Assembly: GCF_001540865.1 (NCBI RefSeq)
Contig: NC_033638.1
Span: 3,739,029-3,803,028, forward strand
DNA: 64,000 nt
Direction: 5' to 3'
From: Ananas comosus
Lineage: Eukaryota; Streptophyta; Magnoliopsida; Poales; Bromeliaceae
The translations under genes were made by a program, and so were the position numbers. Below are positions 57,761 to 64,000 of the stretch, piece after piece; position 1 is the stretch's first letter; each line of letters opens with the position of its first letter. The notes under the pieces were generated by a model that had not been told where the DNA came from, did no database searches, and was given only the letters and a program-made list of their open reading frames with translations.

Positions 57761-59137
57761 CTTTGGCTCTGGCAGCAAATTTTGACCTATTGCAAAATAG
57801 AAGTTTTGGGGGGCCTAGTTGCAATTGTAGCACACTATATATAACCCCAATCTCCTCTCCCCTTCACAGCAGCCCTCCTTCCTCATTTCTTCTCCCTCTC
57901 TCTCTCTAGAAACACTACAACAAGGTGGATTTGGAGGGGATTGAAGAAGGGTTTGGAGATTTTTGGAGCTTTTGAAGGGTTTGGAGCTCTCCTACAAGGT
58001 GTAGCTTGGGATTGCTCTCGGGCTAAGGTGAGTTTGTGCAAGAACACTTCTAGAGTTTGGTTTTCCACCCTAAGACTTAGAGTGTTGGAGCTTCTTACAT
58101 GTTTAGAAGCCTCTTGAGACCTTGAATCCATGAAATCCATGATTTTCCTCAAGGTGCTCTAATGGTGAAAAGCTAGGGTTAGCTTTTGATGCCCTAGGAA
58201 TGAGTAGAATGGCTTGTAAATAATGTTAGAGAACTTCTAGAGGAATTCTATGCTAGCTTTGCTTAGCTTTATAGATCAAATCCGGAATTTTTGAGCAAAT
58301 GTCATGTTAGGGCATCCCAAAGAGGGGTTTTGCTCATATGGGGTTTTGATCTATTTTGACCTTGTGTAAACCTAATTAAAGATATTTCCGACGCGTCGGC
58401 GAAGTTGGTTCGGCGATCCGTCGAGCCTACGTGAAGATATTGAAGAAACGGACGTTTTGGCTTCGTTTCCGCCTGGAGGGCCGAGGCGACGTCCAAAATT
58501 TACGAGATCGGATCCGAAGCATCCTAGCATCAAGTTATAGACCTTCAATTTCCGGATCGTGGATTGGTGGCCGTTTGGGTGGTCGCGTGCAAGTTCGGGC
58601 CGAACCGGGTTACAGGTGCCGCGGGAGGCCGATTGCAAGTGACTACAAGCAATCGGAAAGCTATTTAAGGTGGGTTGTGTTTACCGAAGTGACTAGGTCG
58701 CCTGTATGTCTAAGATGAATGTTTATCATTGATGCTTATTATGGTAGCTAATGGTAGAATGTGTGAATGTATGCGATGAATGCTATATGGGCTACTAAAT
58801 AATGCATGATGACACAGGGTGAATAATGCTAGTTGAAAGCATGAGATAAGTGACATACGTTAGTAGTAATGCCTATTAACATAATGTGAGAATACTAGAC
58901 GAATGCATGTGGCATGTATAGAAATGCTAATGTAAGAATGCTAAGTGAATGCATATTGATATGAAATAAGAATGCTCAAAGAACATATGATGAACATGTT
59001 ATAGAATGTTAGATAAATACAAGTTGACATATAGAGAACTATATTAAATGACATGTGCATGTGGACATATATACACATAGATCGAGTGGCATTGAACCTA
59101 GTGTCAAGGACATAGGTTAAGCAAGAGTAATAGTGAA

Positions 59138-59345
59138 CCAAGTGTTAATATACATCGGTTCAACAAGTGTGGCTTGTAACCTAGTGTTAATATACATAGG
59201 TTGAACAAGTGTGGCATGTAACCTAGTGTTAATATACATAGATTGAACAAGTGTGGCATGTAACCTAGTGTTAATAAACATAGGTTGAACAAGTGTGGCA
59301 TGTAACCTAGTATTATTGAACATAGGTTGAATATGAACCTAATGT
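59138..59345. repeat. 42-bp tandem repeat in solo LTR D
   Basis: About five copies of a unit that begins CCTAGTGTTAATATACATAG and ends in GTGTGGCATGTAA. The repeats yield three parallel repetitive frames (for example LFNLCILTLGYMPH) on the - strand that are not genes. The surrounding CCTAGGTT variants correspond to 1-230 and 31020-31300. Confidence 0.95.
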
Positions 59346-60938
59346 CATGAACCTAGGATGGATAAGAATGAATATGAACCTAGTATTAAAGAACATAGGT
59401 TGTGGAATAAACCTAGAGTTAAAGTAAACCTAGGTTATGTGATAAAGCATCAAGCCTAGCGTCAAGTGGACCTAGGGTGGAAAGGACATTGGACCTAGAT
59501 AGATCGATACTATAGGGTTAAGACCAACCCTTGAGTTATGTGAAATGGATTCCGCAATCCCAGAGCTTATGTATCACACCGAGAAGGGTGTGGGGCGTGT
59601 GCGACGATTTCGCCGCCCGGGGCTAAACCATTGACGAGGTGTGTGCGACGATTTCGCCACCGAATGGTTAAGCCGGTTGTGGATTATACCGCTGGTTGAC
59701 TCGAACCATCGACGAGGCGTGTGTGCGACGATTTTGCCGCGGGGTGGCTAGGTCATGGAGCGCTGTGAGCTATGGTTGGCCGAGGTGCATGTGAGAGTTC
59801 CTTCACCTCGAGCTGGACAAAGCGCGGATTATCCGTAGCGAATTGACTCAAGACCGAGTCGAGTGGCATAGTGTGACTAAGGTAAGAGTAACCTCAGGAA
59901 AGAATGGCAAATGAGCGTAATATGACCAAGGTGTGAGTACCCTTAGTAAAGAATAGAGAATAGCTAAGAATAAAAAGTGGCTAATAAGAAAGAATTGTAA
60001 GTAGTAAAGAATGGCTAATAATATGAAGTGGAATTAATTAATTTACTTGCATGAGTTACAGGATTTGCATAATGTTCATATTGCATTTTGTGAGACATGT
60101 TATCTGTTAGTTGCATAATAACATAATGATATATATCTGTATATGTTTTTGGACTAACATGATTGCAGTGCCTCCTTGGACCTATTGGTCGAGCTTTTTT
60201 CTTGGGTGGCCGTACCCACTGGGAACCATGAAGTTGGTTCTCACCCCACATTGTTTTGGGGTGTTACAGTTCGCACGTGAGCGGCGCAGCTGTGCGAGGC
60301 AAGGGCGTAGCTACATAGATAGCGCCCTACCCAGAGACCAGAGATAGCAGTACCCCGAGTCGGCATAGCCTAGGGGGAGAGGGAAATAAAAAGAACAAGA
60401 TGAATGGATTAAACTTGTAATAAATTATTGCAACTTGGATTGTATTCGGAAGTTGGAAAAATGTAATAGTAATTGTGATGTAAAATGCACCTCAAGATGA
60501 ATGTTGTAATAACTTAGTTGTTTTATATTTTTGATACTTCCTTATGCAATCTTTGGTTGAAATGTGTTCCTGGTTGGAACTTCGTACATTGTACAGGTTG
60601 CGACGCCTAGGACGTACAGGGGAAACTCTATCCGTTCGGCAGTCTGTTGGCGTTCCCGAACTCGACCAAATAGGCAGGGCACGGGGCGTGACAGCCTCGC
60701 TCTCCCGCTGTATAATTCTGAGTCGAGACTCATCTCATTCTTTCGGTTGATAAATCGGTCCCATACCAACTGTGACGCCCTAACTTCTGAGGGGGTCACC
60801 TATCCTAGGACTATTCCCGTCCTAGCACGCTTAACTCTCTTAACCTCTTGGGTCTAGCCACTATTCAAAATGCTTAAGCTGGGTTAAGAGTTTTAGTCAT
60901 ATTATATCTTATATATAAATCTAGGGTGTCATAATAGA

Positions 60939-61255
60939 GAGGAAATATAACGGGAGGTCGGAAAGAACCGAGTTCACAGGCGTTAGTCTGCCGCCGCATG
61001 AAAGAAGTTTTGCATGCCAACTTTCGATTCTCTTTTCTACTTTATAAATGACCCCCGACTAATCCTCTTAACTTCCTGTTTGTCAGTGGCAAGCCCAGAT
61101 ACTTTATCGGGAACATCCCAATTTTACACTGCAGAATGCTTGCAAGCCTTGGCGCCCTATCTTCTCCTTTTCCTATGTAGAATAGTCCGTTTTCGCTTTA
61201 TTAATCTTCACTCCCGAGGTCCATTCAAAAAGACTCCACATAAACCTATGGTTCT
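60939..61255 (-). pseudogene. LINE reverse transcriptase, C-terminal part
   Basis: Reads FEWTSGVKINKAKTDYST, the 'SGLKIN' segment that follows the catalytic motif in plant LINE reverse transcriptases, then decays. Confidence 0.7.
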
Positions 61256-61763
61256 TGTAATGCCCCAATAGTCTCACATCGGATGAAAAAATGATTACAT
61301 TAAAATATATGAGACCTACACGCTAGTAATGATAACTGGGTTTAAATATTTTGGGCCGGTCGTTTGGGCCCAACAAGTTATTGTTGCTAGCGGGTCGAGT
61401 CGTTACAATTGGTATCAGAGCCAAATACCAGCCGAAAGTGTGAGAGCTAAGTGCCATGCAGGGCAAAGTGCTACACTAATGGGTTTGGTGGGAGCCATCT
61501 TTTGAACTCATAGGAGCCACCTTTAGAATCTCACATCGCCTGGTAATTTTGGTATGTACCTATGAACTAGTTTGGACCCGACGAAGATGTCAGGATCTAA
61601 ACAGGGGAGTTTGTAACGCCCCAATAGTCCTACATCGGATGCAAAATGATTCTGCTTACAATATATGAGACCTATATGCTAGTAATAATAACTGGGCTTA
61701 TGTATTTTAGGCCAGTGGTTTGTGCTCAACGAGTTATTGTTGCTAGTGGTTCGGGTCGTTACA
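61256..61763 (+). mobile_element. TRIM retroelement, 508 bp
   Basis: Two 152-bp direct terminal repeats (61256-61407 and 61612-61763), each TGTAAYGCCCCAATAGTC to GTCGTTACA. Next to the first is a primer-binding site TGGTATCAGAGCC (61410-61422); before the second, a purine tract ACAGGGGAG (about 61601-61609). The flanks GTTCT and ATTCT match at four of five bases. No coding sequence. It inserted just behind the catalytic motif of the LINE reverse transcriptase. Confidence 0.92.
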
Positions 61764-62700
61764 ATTCTCAGAAACCTTTCTTAGGCTCACAAAAGAAAAT
61801 CGTGTCATCTGTGTACTAAATAATAGACAACCAACAATTCTCCTAAGACCAATTCCTTTTAAAAGATTGTGACTGGTTGCTTTTTTTGTCATCTTCGCAA
61901 GGCACTTAGCCACCATTAAAAATAAAAATGGAGATAAGGGTCACCCTGCCTTACCCCTCTTTTCATTTTTATCCACCTTGTCGCCTCTCCGTTGACCATC
62001 ACTGCTACCATAGCATTACATAAACATTGGCTAATCCACCCATACCATTTCTCATCGAAACCCTACCACTCCATATCTCTTTTTAGAAAGTCCAGTTAAC
62101 CTTGTTATATATATGCTTTTTCAAAGTCTACCTTCACCCTTACCCCTTTTGTTGCCACTTTGTAGTCCCATGAAGTGAGTTCACTTGCAGAGACAAACAA
62201 GTAGAAAATGAGCCTAATTTTTAGGAACCCCGATTGTGATGAGGATAATTTCATTCATAACTCCTTGCAATCTGTACCCAAAACCTTAGATATTATTTTT
62301 TGTACTCCATTTAACAAACTTATAGGTCAGAAGTCGTTTGCAATCCTAGTTCCATCTTTCTTTTGAAGTAAGCATATGAATGAATAGTCGATAGGGCCAG
62401 TGAAAGCCTCTCCTTTATATAGCTCTTGGAAAATGTTCGAAATATTCCCCTTGAGGTATCTCAGAAGGTCTAATAGAAACTCATGGGAAATCTATCTGGT
62501 CCCGACGACTTGTCTCCTCCAAGTTGAAAGATAGCTTTTCTGATCTCCTCCAATCTAAAGTGCAATGTAAGTCTTTCAGGATTTGTGATTTGCCTAGTTT
62601 GGAAAAGCCCACTCCAATCTCCATGCAAAAATCTTTTTGAACTTTCTCCAGAAATAAAGTTTCTTCTCCTCTTCAATAAAAATATTTTTTCCATTATCAT
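61764..62700 (-). pseudogene. LINE reverse transcriptase, N-terminal and catalytic part
   Basis: 62700-62470 reads LTLHFRLEEIRKAIFQLGGD, KSSGPDRFPMSFY, a classic LINE RT start. The catalytic box appears at about 61804-61818 as YTDDTIFFCEPKKG. Many frame breaks lie between them. Confidence 0.85.
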
Positions 62701-63064
62701 CGATCATACCTTTCCCATTCGTTCATTTCCTGACATTAGCTACTACATGAAAAACCTTTGTATTCCCATCACCTTCTCGTAACCATCGTTGTTTGGCCCT
62801 AGTTTTCCATAAAGCTTCGTCATTTTCTAACACACCTAAGAGCATCTCTTTAAGTTTTTTATTTTTATTTGCTAAATCCTATGTTATGTCCTAATGCTAC
62901 TCTATTTTGTTCAATCATCTAGATTTCTCACATTAGTTCGTCCTTTTTCCTTCCATTGCTATAAAAGTTTATTGTACACCATTTCTTTATTCTCTTACGG
63001 CAATGTCTCAACTTTGTGGTGAGCAACTTTGTGGTGAGCGTAAGAATTGCAATTCTTTTGTCCT

Positions 63065-63470
63065 CTATTTCTTTCCACCATAATAAACTTTTGTGATAAA
63101 GTCCTCACTATTCAACCACACCTCCTCAAGTTTGTATAGTTTGCTTCTTGTTTTGTCTCTTATTGAGAGCATAATAGGGCAATGATTTGATGTAATTCTG
63201 GGGAGTACTACAACTTTAGAAAATGGAAAGCTCTGATCCCATTTTGTCAATATGAGGAAGCGATCTAATTTAGCTAGATAGGCGCTTTTTGCATGTTCGA
63301 CCAAGTATATGCTTGGTTCTTCATCGGCATATCTATCAATGCTAAATCTCGGATGACATCGTTGAACATGTTCATCAATTTATAACTCCACCGTCTATGC
63401 TTTCGCTCCTCCCGATTCCTAGTGATTTGAAGCCACAATAAATCACCCATTTGTTAGGCATTAAAGAGAA
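63065..63470 (-). pseudogene. LINE endonuclease, C-terminal part
   Basis: Reads MFNDVIRDLALIDMP and YTWSNMQKAP in one frame, then AYLAKLDRFLI and PRITSNHCPIMLSI in another, as in the AP-endonuclease domain of plant LINEs (the usual SDH is SNH here). The upstream part is absent. Confidence 0.8.
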
Positions 63471-63475
63471 CCTTT

Positions 63476-64000
63476 ACTTAATAATCTTGCTACAAAAGAA
63501 GTCTCGTGAACTCCAACAAGTCAAAATACCCCCATATGCACCAGTAGACTGAATAAACTGACACTTGTCACAACAGGAGCCACAATAACTATGAAGAAAT
63601 GAAAGCGAAAAGACTCCAAGGTAACAAAAGCAATAAACAAAGATCGTAAGGTTAGTAGTAATGAGATAATAATAGGCAATAAATGCGAAAAATATCGCTA
63701 CTGAACAGAAAACAACCATTAAGCATAATCAACAAGTATACTAAAATAGTAGCAATAATGACAAAGGAAAAGATACAACTTTCAATCAGTATATAATTAT
63801 CTGCTACTGTAACTAACTATAGAACGTACCAATGCAGCAATTGGGTGAATAAAACCAACAACCAAAATCACTGCCGTATTGGTCGAAAGACCTTAGGCTA
63901 AACCACATCTTTCTCCACCACCTGGCATATAACACTATACTAGGCACCTTGTAGGGCTCACAGGTCGGAAGTACGACCACTTTTTCAAAAAGAACACCCT
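63476..64000. other. Unassigned sequence at window end
   Basis: No similarity to the rest of the window was noticed. The 81-codon - strand frame (63719-63474) is aromatic-rich without a known motif and is probably chance. Confidence 0.4.

Larger units (their letters stand above)
57454..60693 (+). mobile_element. Solo LTR D, Ty3/gypsy, family of element B
   Basis: 3,240 bp, TGTAACATACCG to GGGGCGTGACA, with a perfect GCCTC target duplication (57449-57453 and 60694-60698). It is the inverse of LTR B in layout: palindrome array first, then GC-rich block, CCTAGGTT-like stretch, GCGGCGAAATCGTCGC units (59590-59750) and common terminus. It contains no coding sequence. Confidence 0.95.
57114..60931 (-). 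mobile_element. Small LTR element (TRIM-like), split by solo LTR D
   Basis: Two related repeats, 57114-57279 and 60771-60931 (both with 'gccctaact', 'ggtcacc-atcctaggact', 'atgcttaag--gggtta'), lie on either side of LTR D. At the outer side of the left copy a - strand polypurine tract (57280-57297) follows. Beside the right copy a weak primer-binding-like TTGGTATGGGAC lies at about 60759-60770. Without LTR D the unit is about 570 bp, the size of a TRIM. No clean target duplication: ATAGA occurs at 57109-57113 and two bases beyond the right end (60934-60938). Confidence 0.6.
53189..63475 (-). mobile_element. Decayed LINE, split by four later insertions
   Basis: Fragments in correct order on the - strand: endonuclease end (about 63470-63065), reverse transcriptase (62700 to 61764), RT end (61255-60939), connecting piece (57112-57018), zf-RVT domain (54363-53580) and 3' end with AATAAA and a short A-run (about 53230-53189). 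Interruptions: TRIM 61256-61763, small LTR element 57114-60931 with solo LTR D inside, and solo LTR C 54369-57012. After removal of these the LINE is about 3.3 kb, with ORF1 and the 5' part missing. Many stops and frameshifts. Confidence 0.85.

Noticed and set aside
57388..57909. Several overlapping frames with CTGT/VPV repeats
   Set aside because: All derive from the TGTACCGGTACA palindromes in solo LTR D.
59104..59323. Repetitive frames 'LFNLCILTLGYMPH'
   Set aside because: Translation of the 42-bp tandem repeat in solo LTR D.

Overview
This is plant nuclear DNA, almost certainly from a monocot. Every recognisable protein is plant-like, genes carry introns, and more than 80% of the window is transposable-element (TE) sequence nested several layers deep. 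I cannot name the species. The density of ACCGGT-centred LTR repeats feels like pineapple or a relative, but that is an impression, not evidence. There is one 100-base assembly gap (3777-3876).

Host genes. Only two were found, and neither shows up as a long open reading frame. (1) A complete three-exon gene for anaphase-promoting complex subunit 13 (APC13/BONSAI), 65 codons, lies at 12139-13720 on the + strand. Its splice phases all agree. (2) The last three exons of a carotenoid isomerase (CRTISO-like) gene lie on the - strand at 5271-5829. They are broken by a stop codon and a one-base deletion, so this is a pseudogene whose 5' part is missing.

Layout. 1-1760: the end of a Ty3/gypsy LTR cut by the window edge. 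1761-4600: MITE debris, microsatellites and the gap. 5271-5829: the CRTISO relic. 6028-11205: non-autonomous DNA transposons (four with direct-repeat flanks) and a tRNA-derived SINE. 11540-15800: the APC13 locus, with a long fold-back element in what looks like its 3'UTR intron. 15820-25025: a Tourist/PIF-like element that received an 8.2-kb Mutator-like element (MULE, 16693-24929, 9-bp target duplication TAATGCAGG). The MULE carries a dead transposase, a plant-mobile-domain (PMD) gene and two families of palindromic repeats. 26902-27014: the tip of a CACTA transposon. 27020-52328: a Ty3/gypsy element on the - strand (target duplication CTATA) that appears to be a chimera of two nested gypsy elements. 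Inside it sits an almost pristine 11-kb Ty1/copia element of Sirevirus type (33248-44306, target duplication TTCCT) with an intact 1,718-residue Gag-Pol and a second 460-residue ORF. About 53190-63470: one decayed LINE on the - strand, split by a solo gypsy LTR (54369-57012, CCCCT duplication), a small LTR element that itself contains a second solo LTR (57454-60693, GCCTC duplication), and a 508-bp TRIM element (61256-61763).

The most striking unexplained signal is an array of short palindromes centred on ACCGGT. It occurs in the LTRs of two gypsy families and of the unrelated copia element, and again between the copia ORFs. One solo LTR has the same core with different flanking bases, yet the symmetry is kept (TGTACCGGTACA instead of GGGACCGGTCYC). 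The MULE has its own palindrome array (ACACGGTGAA-TTCACCGTGT). This suggests selection for hairpins or for a symmetric protein-binding or methylation site in LTR leaders.
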